A stretch of 64,000 nt of DNA from Thauera sp. GDN1 (GCF_029223545.1 NZ_CP097870.1:1426001-1490000), one strand, 5' to 3'; positions 13,355 through 24,027 are shown, counted from the first letter of the stretch. The notes: generated by a model not told the origin, from the sequence alone. Numbers and translations: made by a program.

Positions 13355-14530
13355 ATGGAAATCGAATTCTGGTGGCTGCTCGCGCTGCCGCTCTTCTTCG
13401 GGCTTGGCTGGCTGGCCGCGCGCATCGACATCCGTCAGGTGGTTCAGGAGTCGCGCGCGCTACCGCGCTCCTACCTCAGCGGGCTCAACTTCCTGCTCAA
13501 CGAACAACCCGACAAGGCGATCGACGCCTTTGTCGAGGCGGTGCGCATCGATCCGCAGACCGTGGAGCTGCACTTCGCCCTCGGCAGCCTGTTCCGGCGC
13601 CGCGGCGAGACCGATCGCGCGATCCGCATCCATCAGTTGCTGGTCGATCGCGAGGACATCAGCGAGGAGCACCGCCTGCAGGCCCTGGGCGAACTGGGAC
13701 AGGATTTCCTCAAGGCCGGCCTGCTCGATCGCGCCGAGGCGGCCTTCCTGCGCCTGCGCGACACCCGGGCCAACGACGTGGCCCTGCGCTACCTGCTCGA
13801 GATCTACCAGCAGGAGAAGGACTGGGCCAGGGCGATCGAGGTCGCGCAGGCCCTGCCGGAGCACGAAGGGGTGATGTGGCGCACCGAGATGGCCAATTTC
13901 CATTGCGAACTCGCCGCGAGCGCGATGGCCAACTCGCGCTACGACGAGGCCCGGCGCCATCTCGACCAGGCCTTCGAGGTCAATCGTCGCAGCGTGCGCG
14001 CCAGCGTCCTGCTCGGCGACCTGCTCGCGGCGCAAGGGCGCGACGAGGAGGCGCTCGAGGCGTGGAAGCGGATCGAGAACCAGGATCCGGTCTATCTGGC
14101 GCTGGTGGCGGAGCGCGTCATGGATGCCTCCGGGCGCCTGGGGCGGGTCGACCAGGGGCATCAGCTGTTGCGCGCCTGGCTGTCGGCGCACGCCTCGCTG
14201 GATCTGCTCGACGAGCTGTTCCACTGGGAGCTCGAGCGCGAGGGGGCCAAGGCCGCCTACGAGCTCGTGCGCGAGGAGCTGCGCCGCAACCCGACGCTGC
14301 TCGGCCTCGACAAGCTGCTCGAAGCGGCCGTGCTTGCCGCCCCCGCGGAGCAGCGCAGTGACATCGAGCTCGTCAAGCAGCTGATCCACGGCCATACCCG
14401 CCGCGTGGCGCGTTATCGTTGCGACGCCTGCGGCTTCAAGGCGCGGCAGTTCCACTGGCGCTGCCCGGCCTGCGGCGGCTGGGAAACCTATCCCCCGCGC
14501 CGCACCGAGGAGTTCGATCTCACGCCCTGA
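13355..14530 (+). CDS. lapB: LPS assembly protein LapB (YciM)
   Basis: LapB is an inner-membrane-anchored TPR protein that adapts LpxC to FtsH and couples LPS synthesis to export. The 391-residue protein has an N-terminal membrane anchor (residues about 5-21, WWLLALPLFFGLGWLAA) and then a series of TPR helices from about residue 45 to 330 (QPDKAIDAFVEAVRIDPQTV is a typical repeat). It ends in a rubredoxin-like zinc/iron ribbon with CDAC (356/359) and CPAC (370/373). All four metal-binding cysteines are present. The lapA-lapB pair is conserved in Gammaproteobacteria and Betaproteobacteria. Confidence 0.96.
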   Translation: MEIEFWWLLALPLFFGLGWLAARIDIRQVVQESRALPRSYLSGLNFLLNEQPDKAIDAFVEAVRIDPQTVELHFALGSLFRRRGETDRAIRIHQLLVDREDISEEHRLQALGELGQDFLKAGLLDRAEAAFLRLRDTRANDVALRYLLEIYQQEKDWARAIEVAQALPEHEGVMWRTEMANFHCELAASAMANSRYDEARRHLDQAFEVNRRSVRASVLLGDLLAAQGRDEEALEAWKRIENQDPVYLALVAERVMDASGRLGRVDQGHQLLRAWLSAHASLDLLDELFHWELEREGAKAAYELVREELRRNPTLLGLDKLLEAAVLAAPAEQRSDIELVKQLIHGHTRRVARYRCDACGFKARQFHWRCPACGGWETYPPRRTEEFDLTP

Positions 14531-14642
14531 GCGTGGCGCATGCGAGCCCGCGGCCCGCGGCCTGCGGCATCCGGCGACGCCTGCCGCGCCCGTCGCGCGG
14601 CGTCGGACCGGTCCTTCAACCCCGAATCGAGCACGACCCCAA

Positions 14643-15533
14643 ATGGAATTCAGGACGCTGGAAGATTACGTCGGCCACACCCCGCTGGTACGCCTCAAGC
14701 GCATCACTGCAGGTCGCAACAACGTGATCCTCGCCAAGCTGGAAGGCAACAACCCCGCGGGTTCGGTCAAGGACCGCCCGGCGCTGTCGATGGTGATGCG
14801 TGCGGAGGCGCGCGGCGAGATCAGGCCCGGCGACACCCTGATCGAGGCCACCAGCGGCAACACCGGCATCGCGCTGGCGATGGCCGCGGCCATCCGTGGC
14901 TACCGGATGATCCTGGTGATGCCCGAGAACCAGAGCATCGAGCGTCGCCAGACCATGCGCGCCTTCGGTGCCGAGCTGGTGCTGGTGCCGAGCTCGGGCG
15001 GCATGGAGATGGCGCGCGACGTGGCCGAGAAGATGCGTGACGAGGGCAGGGGGATCATCCTCGACCAGTTCGCCAATCCGGACAATCCGCTCGCCCATTA
15101 CGAGGGTACCGGTCCGGAGATCTGGGAGCAGACTGGCGGGCGCATTACCCACTTCGTAAGCTCGATGGGCACCACCGGCACCATCATGGGGACCTCGCAC
15201 TTCCTGAAGGAGCGCAATCCCGACATCTGCATCGTCGGCTGCGAGCCCGAGCAGGGCTCCCAGATTCCTGGCATCCGCAAGTGGCCCGAAGCCTACCTGC
15301 CGCGCATCTTCGAGCGCCCGCGGGTGGATCGCTTCGAGCCGGTCAGCCAGGCCGATGCCGAGGAGATGACCCGGCGCCTGGCGCGCGAGGAGGGCATCTT
15401 CGCCGGGATCTCCTCGGGTGGCGCCCTGCACGTGGCGCTGCGCATCGCCGCCGAGGTCGAGAACGCGGTGATCGTGTCCATCGTGTGTGACCGCGGTGAC
15501 CGCTACCTGTCCACTGGCGTGTTTCCGGCCTGA
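14643..15533 (+). CDS. cysM: Cysteine synthase B (O-acetylserine sulfhydrylase)
   Basis: This PLP enzyme makes cysteine from O-acetylserine and sulfide (or thiosulfate for the CysM type). The 296-residue protein carries the Schiff-base lysine in NPAGSVKDRPALSM, the substrate loop EATSGNTGIALA and the phosphate-binding glycine loop SSMGTTGTIMGTS. The KWPEAYLPRIF segment and the overall length suit CysM rather than CysK. The ATG at 14643 starts MEFRTLEDYVGHTPLVRL, as in relatives. A 112-bp GC-rich gap separates it from lapB. Its 3' end overlaps the probable start of the downstream ydbH-like gene. Confidence 0.95.
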   Translation: MEFRTLEDYVGHTPLVRLKRITAGRNNVILAKLEGNNPAGSVKDRPALSMVMRAEARGEIRPGDTLIEATSGNTGIALAMAAAIRGYRMILVMPENQSIERRQTMRAFGAELVLVPSSGGMEMARDVAEKMRDEGRGIILDQFANPDNPLAHYEGTGPEIWEQTGGRITHFVSSMGTTGTIMGTSHFLKERNPDICIVGCEPEQGSQIPGIRKWPEAYLPRIFERPRVDRFEPVSQADAEEMTRRLAREEGIFAGISSGGALHVALRIAAEVENAVIVSIVCDRGDRYLSTGVFPA

Positions 15534-17586
15534 GTCCGCGCAGCGGCCGGGCGCGCGCGTCCGGACATTTGCGCGCGGGTGGCTGCTGGCGCTGGCCCTC
15601 GGTCTGTCGCCGGCGCTCGCGGTCGAGCGCCTGAGCCTGAAGATTGCAGATGTCGCCAGTCCCGTTTTCGCGCTCCACGACATCCAGGCCGTGTTCGATG
15701 CGGGCGGCGCAACGGCGACGATCTCGGTGGCGCGCGCGCGGGTCGGCGCGCGCGTGCTGCGCGATGTCCGCCTGCGCTGCGCACGGGCCTCTCTGAGCTT
15801 CGACGGCTTTTCCTGCCATGGCGCCGACCTGCACCTGGCGGGCAAGCCTGTGTCGGCGGCGCTCGACTTCGAGCTCGATCGCCGCAGCGGTGAGGTGCGA
15901 CTCGCCGCCGGGTTCGATCAGGGGGGGCGTATTGAAGTGGATCTGGACGGAGGCGGTGATCTGCTGGCCAGAGTGGTCGAGCTTCCGGCCGATGCCGTGC
16001 ACGCCCTGCTGTCGCCTTGGTCGCCGCCGGTCGCGCGCGCGATGCGGGACTTCAAGCCGCAAGGTCGCGCGAGCGGCGAGCTCGCGTGGAGTACGGCCGG
16101 CGCTCGGGCGTCGCGTCTGAGTGCGCGATTCCGCATCGCGGATGCCGCTTTCGGCAGTGCGGACGGTCTGCAGGCCGCCGAGCGCGTCGGCGTGGAGTTC
16201 GCGGTCGACGCACGGCAGGCCGGCGGTGCCTGGCACTGGCAGGCCGGAGTGGACTGGAAGGAGGGGGCGGCCTACCTGCATCCGCTTTATCTGGAGGCGG
16301 GGGCGAGGCTCAGCGCGAGCGGGCGGCTCGATGGCAGGCGGCTCCGGGTCGACGATGCGGCGCTCGAGGTCGAGGGCGTCCGCCGGTTACGCGCCACGGC
16401 GACCGCGAACCTCGATGCGCTGGACGAGACCAGCCTGTCGGTGGATGTCGACGGGGCCGACCTCGCGCTCATCGGGCCACGCTGGATCGCGCCGCTGTTG
16501 GCGCCCGCCAGTGCCGAGCGCCTGCGCTTCGCCGGCCACTTGAGCGGCGCGCTGCAAGTCCGTGAGGGGCGACTGCAGGCGGTCGAGCTCCGTTTCGAGG
16601 ACGCCGGCTTCAGTCTGATCGGGGTCGCGGAAGGTCCAGGGGTGGTGCTCGGGCCGATTGCCGGCCAGGCCTCGTGGGCGCAGGGGGAGCGCAGGCGGAC
16701 GCGGCTCGAGGTGGCCGGCGGGCGCTGGGAGAAGCTCGCGCTCGGTGCCTTCGTCATCCATGCGGAGTTGATGGACGACGGTGCGCGTCTTGCCCGCACG
16801 ATGGTGCCGGTGCTCGACGGCGCGCTCGTGCTCGAGGACTTGTCCCTGTCCCGCGGGCCGGCCGGTTGGCAGGGCCGCGGCAGCGTCGTGATCGAGCCGG
16901 TGTCGATGCCGGCCCTGACTGCTGCGCTCGACCTGCCGCTGATGGCGGGCGTGCTGTCGGCATCGCTGCCCGAGCTGCGCGTGAGTCCGGGCGAGATCGC
17001 GCTCGATGGCGCCCTCGTGATCTCGGTGTTCGACGGCTACCTGCGCGCGACCGGCCTGCGACTGCGCGAGCCCTTCGGCGTTGCCGCGCACCTGAGCGGC
17101 GACCTCGAGGCGCGCCACATCGACCTCGCCCAACTGACCGAGACCTTCAGTTTCGGCAGCATCACCGGCTTCGTCGATGCCGATGTGCGCGGCCTCGAGC
17201 TGGTGCGCTGGCGCCCGGTGGCCTTCGATGCGCGGATCGCCAGCAGCCCGGGCGACTATCGGCGCCGGATAAGCCAGCGCGCGGTGGAGAACATCAGCGC
17301 CCTCGGCGGCGCCGGTGCGGTGGCGGCGATCCAGCGTAGCCTGCTGCGCCTGTTCGAGACCTTCGGCTATCGCGAGCTCGGGCTGCATTGCCGGCTTGCC
17401 AGCGGCGTATGCGTCATGGATGGGATCGAGGGCGGCGAGCGCGCCGATGGCGGCTTCGTGATCGTGCGCGGCGGCGGCGTCCCGGCGCTGGATGTCATCG
17501 GCTACAATCGGCGCGTGGATTGGGACGAGCTGGTCGCGCGCCTGCAGCGGGTGGTGGCCGAAAACGTCTCGCCCGAACTGCGCTGA
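15487..17586 (+). CDS. ydbH: YdbH-family (AsmA-like) envelope protein
   Basis: YdbH is one of the AsmA-like bridge proteins (with TamB and YhdP) implicated in moving phospholipids across the periplasm to the outer membrane. The frame gives up to 699 residues: an N-terminal hydrophobic signal/anchor (GWLLALALGLSPALA, residues about 31-45), then a long beta-rich region with repeated short amphipathic strands, and a C-terminal part with FGSITGFVDADVRGLELV. E. coli YdbH is larger, near 880 residues. The identification rests strongly on the two following genes, ynbE and ydbL. There is no ATG: the first starts are GTG at 15487 and GTG at 15496, both inside the end of cysM, so the exact start is uncertain. 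Confidence 0.85.
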   Translation: MTAVTATCPLACFRPESAQRPGARVRTFARGWLLALALGLSPALAVERLSLKIADVASPVFALHDIQAVFDAGGATATISVARARVGARVLRDVRLRCARASLSFDGFSCHGADLHLAGKPVSAALDFELDRRSGEVRLAAGFDQGGRIEVDLDGGGDLLARVVELPADAVHALLSPWSPPVARAMRDFKPQGRASGELAWSTAGARASRLSARFRIADAAFGSADGLQAAERVGVEFAVDARQAGGAWHWQAGVDWKEGAAYLHPLYLEAGARLSASGRLDGRRLRVDDAALEVEGVRRLRATATANLDALDETSLSVDVDGADLALIGPRWIAPLLAPASAERLRFAGHLSGALQVREGRLQAVELRFEDAGFSLIGVAEGPGVVLGPIAGQASWAQGERRRTRLEVAGGRWEKLALGAFVIHAELMDDGARLARTMVPVLDGALVLEDLSLSRGPAGWQGRGSVVIEPVSMPALTAALDLPLMAGVLSASLPELRVSPGEIALDGALVISVFDGYLRATGLRLREPFGVAAHLSGDLEARHIDLAQLTETFSFGSITGFVDADVRGLELVRWRPVAFDARIASSPGDYRRRISQRAVENISALGGAGAVAAIQRSLLRLFETFGYRELGLHCRLASGVCVMDGIEGGERADGGFVIVRGGGVPALDVIGYNRRVDWDELVARLQRVVAENVSPELR

Positions 17587-17612
17587 CTCCCGGAAACCGG
17601 AAGGAGAACCGC

Positions 17613-17807
17613 ATGCCTGTCGCATCCAGGTGGTTCCTGGCAGCAGCCCTCGCCCTGTCGGCGTCGGCCTGCGTCACCATCAACATCTATTTCCCGGCGG
17701 CTGCGGCCGAAAAGGCGGCGGACCGCATCATCGACGAGGTGTGGCAGCTGCGCGAAGGCGCGGGTGGCACGCCGGCGCCGGAATCACCGCAAGGAGAGGC
17801 GAAATGA
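17613..17807 (+). CDS. ynbE: YnbE-family outer-membrane lipoprotein
   Basis: The 64-residue lipoprotein has a signal sequence ending in LSASAC, followed by VTINIYFPAAAAEKAADRII, the hallmark of the YnbE family. In E. coli YnbE partners with YdbH, forming a beta-strand-stacked bridge between that protein and the outer membrane. The start at 17613 has a strong AAGGAG 6 nt upstream. The stop overlaps the ydbL start (ATGA), indicating coupled translation. The position -3 of the lipobox is Ala rather than the common Leu, which is tolerated. Confidence 0.92.
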   Translation: MPVASRWFLAAALALSASACVTINIYFPAAAAEKAADRIIDEVWQLREGAGGTPAPESPQGEAK

Positions 17808-18232
17808 GCGTGCTTCCCGCAATCCTGCGCAAGCTCGGTGCGCTCGTGGTCGGCGTCACGCTGGCTGCTGCGGTGCATGCGCAGGGCAATCTCGAGATCG
17901 ACACACCGGCCATTTCCGCATTGAAGCAGTCGATGCAGAAGCGCCATGCACAGCTCGCGCCGCTGTATGCAGCTGGTGCAGTCGGACTGGCCACGGACGG
18001 TACCGTCGCGCTGCGCGATGCCGCCGGCGTTCCGCTTGCCCAGAGCGCCCAGGTCAACAGCGTGATCGCCGCCGAGAACGCCGATCGTGCCGCCCTCTAT
18101 CGCGAGATTGCCCGCGCCAACAATCATCCCGAGTGGGAAGGCGACGTCCGTCGCACCTTCGCCCAGCGCTGGGTCGATCGTGCGCAGCCCGGCTGGTGGG
18201 TGCAGCAGGGCGGCAAGTGGGTGCGCAAGTAA
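17804..18232 (+). CDS. ydbL: YdbL-family periplasmic protein (DUF1318)
   Basis: The 142-residue protein has a cleavable signal peptide ending at VHA-QG (residues about 1-29). A DUF1318 domain follows (AISALKQSMQKRHAQLAPLY) and the tail is tryptophan-rich, near RAQPGWWVQQGGKWVRK. YdbL is required with YdbH and YnbE in E. coli and is thought to act as a periplasmic chaperone-like factor. It starts with an ATGA overlap on ynbE and its TAA stop overlaps the exonuclease start by one base, so ydbH, ynbE, ydbL and the exonuclease are read as one operon. Confidence 0.92.
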   Translation: MSVLPAILRKLGALVVGVTLAAAVHAQGNLEIDTPAISALKQSMQKRHAQLAPLYAAGAVGLATDGTVALRDAAGVPLAQSAQVNSVIAAENADRAALYREIARANNHPEWEGDVRRTFAQRWVDRAQPGWWVQQGGKWVRK

Positions 18233-19035
18233 TGGCGGTCCTCGTCTTCGACATCGAGACCATTCCCGATGTCGCCGGCATCCGCGCGATCGAGGATCTG
18301 CCCGCGGGCCTCTCGGACTACGAGGTCGCCGAATGGGCGTTCCAGCAGCGGCGGGCGAGCCACGGCAGCGATTTCCTGCCCCACCACCTGCAGCGGGTGG
18401 TGACGATCTCCTGTGCGCTGCGCGATGCGCAGCACTTCAGGGTGTTCTCGCTGTCCGAGCCGGAGAGCGGCGAGGGCGAGATCATCCAGCGCTTCTTCGA
18501 CGGCATCGAACGCTACACGCCGCAGATCGTGTCGTGGAACGGTGGCGGCTTCGATCTCCCCGTGCTCCATTACCGTGGCATGCTGAACGGCGTTTCGGCG
18601 CCGCGGTACTGGGACCAGGGCGAGGGCGACTATCACGACTCGCGTGACTTCAAGTGGAACAACTACATCAGCCGCTATCACAGCCGTCACCTTGACCTGA
18701 TGGACTTGCTGGCGCTGTACCAGCCGCGCGCCAACGCGCCGCTCGACGACCTCGCCAAGCTCATGGGCTACCCCGGCAAGCTCGGCATGGACGGTTCGGC
18801 GGTGTGGCAGGCCTGGCAGGATGGCCGGATCGCCGAGATCCGTGATTATTGCGAAACGGACGTGGTCAATACCTATCTCGTCTATCTGCGCTTCGAGCGC
18901 ATGCGCGGGCACCTCGACGCTGCGGCATGGGCAGCCGAGGTGCAGGTGGTGCGCGACGCCCTCGGGCGGATCGATGCGCCGCACTGGAGACAGTTCCTCG
19001 GCGCCTGGCCGCAGGCCGGAGACGGGCAGGGCTGA
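18232..19035 (+). CDS. Predicted DEDDy 3'-5' exonuclease (PolB-like)
   Basis: The 267-residue protein is a stand-alone DnaQ-superfamily 3'-5' exonuclease of the predicted PolB-like type. ExoI is FDIETIPD (Asp7, Glu9), ExoII is SWNGGGFDLPVLHYRG and ExoIII is YCETDVVNTY, so all four acidic residues and the ExoIII tyrosine are present. The start at 18232 overlaps the ydbL stop. Its substrate is unknown; such proteins are common near housekeeping genes in betaproteobacteria. Its position in an envelope operon is probably incidental, but the one-base overlap is tight. Confidence 0.9.
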   Translation: MAVLVFDIETIPDVAGIRAIEDLPAGLSDYEVAEWAFQQRRASHGSDFLPHHLQRVVTISCALRDAQHFRVFSLSEPESGEGEIIQRFFDGIERYTPQIVSWNGGGFDLPVLHYRGMLNGVSAPRYWDQGEGDYHDSRDFKWNNYISRYHSRHLDLMDLLALYQPRANAPLDDLAKLMGYPGKLGMDGSAVWQAWQDGRIAEIRDYCETDVVNTYLVYLRFERMRGHLDAAAWAAEVQVVRDALGRIDAPHWRQFLGAWPQAGDGQG

Positions 19036-19070
19036 GCCTGCAGCACATTCATCAAGGCAAGGAGAAGCAC

Positions 19071-19313
19071 ATGGGCATCCTCTACACCATCCTCATCGGC
19101 CTCATCGTCGGTCTGGTCGCGCGGCTGCTGCATCCGGGCAAGGACGGCCTCGGCCTGATCATGACCTCGCTGCTCGGCATCGCCGGTTCGCTGGTTGCGA
19201 CCTACGGCGGGCAGGCCCTGGGCATCTATCATGCTGGCGAAGGAGCGGGCTTCATCGGTGCGGTCGTGGGCGCGTTCCTGATCCTCTTTATCGTGTCGCG
19301 ACTCAGGAAGTAA
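19071..19313 (+). CDS. GlsB/YeaQ/YmgE-family small membrane protein
   Basis: The 80-residue protein consists almost entirely of three hydrophobic segments (residues about 3-20, 28-48 and 58-76) with a short polar loop HPGKDGLGL. This matches the transglycosylase-associated/GlsB family (PF04226 type) found in stress-induced small membrane proteins. The biochemical role is not known. The ATG at 19071 follows GCAAGGAG. It lies 35 bp after the exonuclease and just before the tRNA-Val promoter. Confidence 0.85.
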   Translation: MGILYTILIGLIVGLVARLLHPGKDGLGLIMTSLLGIAGSLVATYGGQALGIYHAGEGAGFIGAVVGAFLILFIVSRLRK

Positions 19314-19341
19314 GTTTTTTGCCCCGCGGCGCAAAAAATCT

Positions 19342-19369
19342 TTGACAAGATTTTTCGAGTGCCTATAAT
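19342..19369 (+). promoter_or_regulatory. Sigma-70 promoter of tRNA-Val
   Basis: A perfect TTGACA (19342-19347) and a perfect TATAAT (19364-19369) are separated by 16 bp and end 13 bp before the tRNA. This is the strongest vegetative promoter visible in the window. Confidence 0.9.
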
Positions 19370-19382
19370 GTGGGGCTTCAGC

Positions 19383-19459
19383 AGGCGCGTAGCTCAGTTG
19401 GTTAGAGCACCACCTTGACATGGTGGGGGTCGTTGGTTCGAATCCAATCGCGCCTACCA
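19383..19459 (+). tRNA. tRNA-Val (anticodon GAC)
   Basis: The 77-nt sequence folds as a cloverleaf. The acceptor AGGCGCG pairs with CGCGCCT, there is a D arm with AGCTCAGTTGGTTAGAGC, and the anticodon stem is CCACC/GGTGG with loop TTGACAT (GAC at 19417-19419). The T arm has GTTCGAATC. The discriminator A and CCA are encoded. It is followed by a terminator about 80 bp downstream. Confidence 0.96.
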
Positions 19460-19540
19460 AGATTCTGGAGTTGATCATCATGTTCCGAACTACCACTCAG
19501 GCCGGAAACTGAACAGGTCGGCTCCGCTTGTCTGCTAGAG

Positions 19541-19571
19541 AAAAAAGCGCGCCTAGACCGCGCTTTTTTTT
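19541..19571 (+). terminator. Terminator downstream of tRNA-Val
   Basis: A run of A, then GCGCG at 19547-19551, pairs with CGCGC at 19559-19563, with a 7-nt loop and eight T residues. It ends the tRNA-Val transcript before thrS. Confidence 0.85.
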
Positions 19572-19641
19572 CGTCCACAATTTTCGTCCGTATCCTGGCC
19601 CGCGACCCAGTCGGGGGCAAGCTCTGCCCGAGGTCACAGCC

Positions 19642-21558
19642 ATGCCCAATATCACGCTTCCCGACGGTTCCGTTCGCAGCTTCGATCATCCGGTGACCGT
19701 GGCGGAGGTCGCCGCCTCGATCGGTGCCGGCCTCGCCAAGGCCGCGCTGGCCGGTCGCGTGGGCGGACGCATGGTCGACCTGTCGCATCGTCTCGACGCC
19801 GATGCCGATCTGGCGATCGTCACCGACAAGGGCGCGGAAGGTCTCGAGATCATCCGCCACTCTACCGCCCACCTGCTGGCGCACGCGGTGAAGGAGCTTT
19901 TTCCCGATGCTCAGGTGACGATCGGGCCGGTGATCGACAACGGCTTCTACTACGATTTCTCGTACAAGCGCCCGTTCACGCCCGAGGATCTCGCCGCGAT
20001 CGAAGGGCGCATGGCCGAGATCGCGAAGCGCGAGATTCCGGTGCAGCGCGAGGTGTGGCCGCGTGACAAGGCCGTGGATTTCTTCAAGGGCATCGGCGAG
20101 CACTACAAGGCGGAGATCATCGCCTCGATTCCGGCGGGCGAGGATGTGTCGCTGTACCGTCAGGGCGACTTCATCGACCTGTGCCGCGGCCCGCACGTGC
20201 CCTCGACCGGCAAGCTCAAGGTCTTCAAGCTGATGAAGTTGGCCGGTGCCTATTGGCGCGGCGACTCGAAGAACGAGATGCTGCAGCGCGTGTATGGCAC
20301 GGCGTGGACGAAGAAGGACGAGCTCGACGCCTACCTGCACATGATCGAGGAGGCCGAGAAGCGCGACCATCGCAAGCTCGGCCGCCAGCTCGACCTCTTC
20401 CACATCCAGGACGAGGCGCCGGGCATGGTGTTCTGGCACGCCAAGGGGTGGACGCTGTGGCAGCAGGTCGAGCAGTACCTGCGCCGCACGATCGGCGAGC
20501 ATGGCTACCAGGAGGTGAAGACGCCGCAGATCGTCGATCGCTCGCTGTGGGAGAAGTCCGGCCACTGGGGCATGTACTCCGACCTGATGTTCACTACGCA
20601 GTCCGAGAAGCGCGACTACGCGGTCAAGCCGATGAACTGTCCGTGCCACATCCAGATCTTCAATCAGGGCCTCAAGAGCTACCGCGACCTGCCGCTGCGC
20701 ATGGCCGAGTTCGGCTCCTGCCACCGCAACGAGCCTTCGGGTTCGCTGCACGGCATCATGCGCGTGCGCAACTTCGTGCAGGACGATGCCCACATCTTCT
20801 GCGCCGAGAGCCAGGTGCAGGCCGAGTCGGCCGAGTTCATCCGCCTGCTGCAGCAGGTGTATACGGATTTCGGTTTTACCGACGTGCAGGTGAAGCTGTC
20901 GACCCGTCCGGAAAAGCGCGTCGGCACCGACGAGCAGTGGGATGCCGCAGAGGCCGCGCTGGCCGCCGCGCTCGACGCCCAGGGCCTGCATTACGAGCTG
21001 CAGCCCGGCGAGGGCGCCTTCTACGGTCCGAAGATCGAGTTCTCGCTGAAGGACTGCCTGGGACGCGTCTGGCAGTGCGGCACGCTGCAGCTCGACTTCA
21101 ACCTGCCGGTGCGCCTGGGCGCCGAGTACGTCGACGAGGACAACACCAAGAAGGTGCCGGTCATGCTGCATCGCGCCATCCTGGGCTCGCTGGAGCGCTT
21201 CATCGGCATCCTGATCGAGCATCACGCGGGCGCGATGCCGATGTGGCTTGCGCCGCAGCACGCGGTGGTGATGAACATCTCGGAAGGGCAGGCCGAGTAT
21301 GCCGCCGAGGTCGCCGAGAAGCTGCGCAAGGCGGGGTTCCGGGTCGAGGCCGATTTGCGTAACGAAAAGATTAACTATAAAATTCGCGAACATAGCGTGC
21401 AGAAGCTGCCCTACCAGATCGTCACCGGCGAGAAGGAGAAGGCGGCGGGCCTGGTGGCCGTGCGCGCCCGAGGCGGCCAGGATCTTGGCCAAATGACCCT
21501 CGATGCACTGATCGAGCGCTGGCGTCGCGAAGTCGAAGCGAAAGCCGGCCCGGTCTGA
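19642..21558 (+). CDS. thrS: Threonyl-tRNA synthetase
   Basis: ThrRS charges tRNA-Thr and edits mis-acylated Ser-tRNA-Thr. The 638-residue protein has the N-terminal TGS domain ([14 protein letters not shown]), the editing domain with [16 protein letters not shown], and the class II catalytic core with zinc/substrate region [10 protein letters not shown]. The C-terminal anticodon-binding domain contains [15 protein letters not shown]. The start at 19642 is the family start. It begins the thrS-infC-rpmI-rplT block, an arrangement conserved across proteobacteria. Confidence 0.98.
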   Translation: MPNITLPDGSVRSFDHPVTVAEVAASIGAGLAKAALAGRVGGRMVDLSHRLDADADLAIVTDKGAEGLEIIRHSTAHLLAHAVKELFPDAQVTIGPVIDNGFYYDFSYKRPFTPEDLAAIEGRMAEIAKREIPVQREVWPRDKAVDFFKGIGEHYKAEIIASIPAGEDVSLYRQGDFIDLCRGPHVPSTGKLKVFKLMKLAGAYWRGDSKNEMLQRVYGTAWTKKDELDAYLHMIEEAEKRDHRKLGRQLDLFHIQDEAPGMVFWHAKGWTLWQQVEQYLRRTIGEHGYQEVKTPQIVDRSLWEKSGHWGMYSDLMFTTQSEKRDYAVKPMNCPCHIQIFNQGLKSYRDLPLRMAEFGSCHRNEPSGSLHGIMRVRNFVQDDAHIFCAESQVQAESAEFIRLLQQVYTDFGFTDVQVKLSTRPEKRVGTDEQWDAAEAALAAALDAQGLHYELQPGEGAFYGPKIEFSLKDCLGRVWQCGTLQLDFNLPVRLGAEYVDEDNTKKVPVMLHRAILGSLERFIGILIEHHAGAMPMWLAPQHAVVMNISEGQAEYAAEVAEKLRKAGFRVEADLRNEKINYKIREHSVQKLPYQIVTGEKEKAAGLVAVRARGGQDLGQMTLDALIERWRREVEAKAGPV

Positions 21559-21584
21559 TATTGGTTTTCGTGGAGAGTTGAACC

Positions 21585-22106
21585 ATCGCTCAAGAAAAAA
21601 AGCAGCGCGTAAATAGGGAGATCAACGCGCCCGAACTCCGGCTGGTCGGCGAAGAAGGCGAGCAGCTCGGAATCGTGTCCCTGAACGCAGCCCTCAACAT
21701 GGCCGAAGAGGCCGGGCTGGATCTGGTCGAAATCGCACCGATGGCAGTGCCACCCGTGTGCAAGCTGATGGATTTCGGCAAGTTCAAGTATCAGGAACAG
21801 AAGAAGGCCCACGAAGCCCGACTCAAGCAGAAGCAGGTGCAGGTCAAGGAGGTCAAGCTCCGCCCCGGCACCGACGAGAACGACTACCAGATCAAGCTGC
21901 GCAATCTCAAGCGCTTCCTGGAAGAAGGCGACAAGTGCAAGGTCACGCTGCGCTTCCGCGGTCGTGAGATGGCGCACCAGGAGTTCGGTCTGCGGCAGCT
22001 CGAGCGCGTCAAGGCAGATCTGGAGGAGCTGGGCCAGGTCGAGCAGATGCCCAAGATGGAAGGGCGCCAGATGATCATGATCATCGCGCCGAAGAAGAAC
22101 CGCTAA
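21585..22106 (+). CDS. infC: Translation initiation factor IF-3 (ATC start)
   Basis: IF-3 discriminates against non-canonical start codons and keeps ribosomal subunits apart. The 173-residue protein reads [20 protein letters not shown] from an ATC codon at 21585, with TGGAGAG 7 nt upstream. No ATG, GTG or TTG lies in frame near this conserved N-terminus. A rare AUU/AUC-type start is the known basis of IF-3 autoregulation. The N-domain is followed by a basic helical linker ([20 protein letters not shown]) and the C-domain. It lies 26 bp after thrS and 144 bp before rpmI. Confidence 0.95.
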   Translation: MAQEKKQRVNREINAPELRLVGEEGEQLGIVSLNAALNMAEEAGLDLVEIAPMAVPPVCKLMDFGKFKYQEQKKAHEARLKQKQVQVKEVKLRPGTDENDYQIKLRNLKRFLEEGDKCKVTLRFRGREMAHQEFGLRQLERVKADLEELGQVEQMPKMEGRQMIMIIAPKKNR

Positions 22107-22118
22107 GGTTCTAGGGAT

Positions 22119-22136
22119 TTGCCCCTGCGGGGGCAA
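22119..22136 (+). repeat. Short hairpin in the infC-rpmI leader
   Basis: TTGCCCC (22119-22125) pairs with GGGGCAA (22130-22136) across a TGCG loop. No T run follows. It may be a transcript-stabilising stem or part of an rpmI leader structure; L20-mediated control is known in E. coli but cannot be shown here. Confidence 0.45.
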
Positions 22137-22250
22137 GACCGCTGGATATCGGAAGATCGTCCGGCGGAAAACAAGTGATGCCGGGTAATGAAACGCGTCG
22201 GGGCTTATCGGCGCTACCCAGGTGTCATCCAAAAACATGGAGTCTCAGCA

Positions 22251-22448
22251 ATGCCCAAGATGAAGACGAAGAGCGGCGCCAAGAAGCGCTTCAAGGTCCG
22301 CTCGAGTGGCGGGATCAAGCGGTCCCAGGCGTTCAAGCGCCATATCCTGACCAAGAAAACGACCAAGGCGAAGCGTCAGCTGCGCGGCATGACCGAAGTT
22401 CATGCGGCCGATGAAAAGCTGATTCGCGCCATGCTTCCGTACGCTTGA
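22251..22448 (+). CDS. rpmI: 50S ribosomal protein L35
   Basis: The 65-residue, strongly basic protein [20 protein letters not shown] is ribosomal protein L35, of normal length and with the conserved N-terminus. It lies between infC and rplT, the universal order. A GGAG is present about 8 nt before the ATG. In E. coli expression of this pair is repressed by L20 binding upstream of rpmI; the equivalent site was not identified here. Confidence 0.98.
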   Translation: MPKMKTKSGAKKRFKVRSSGGIKRSQAFKRHILTKKTTKAKRQLRGMTEVHAADEKLIRAMLPYA

Positions 22449-22460
22449 TAGGAGACCGCA

Positions 22461-24027
<1,567 letters not shown>

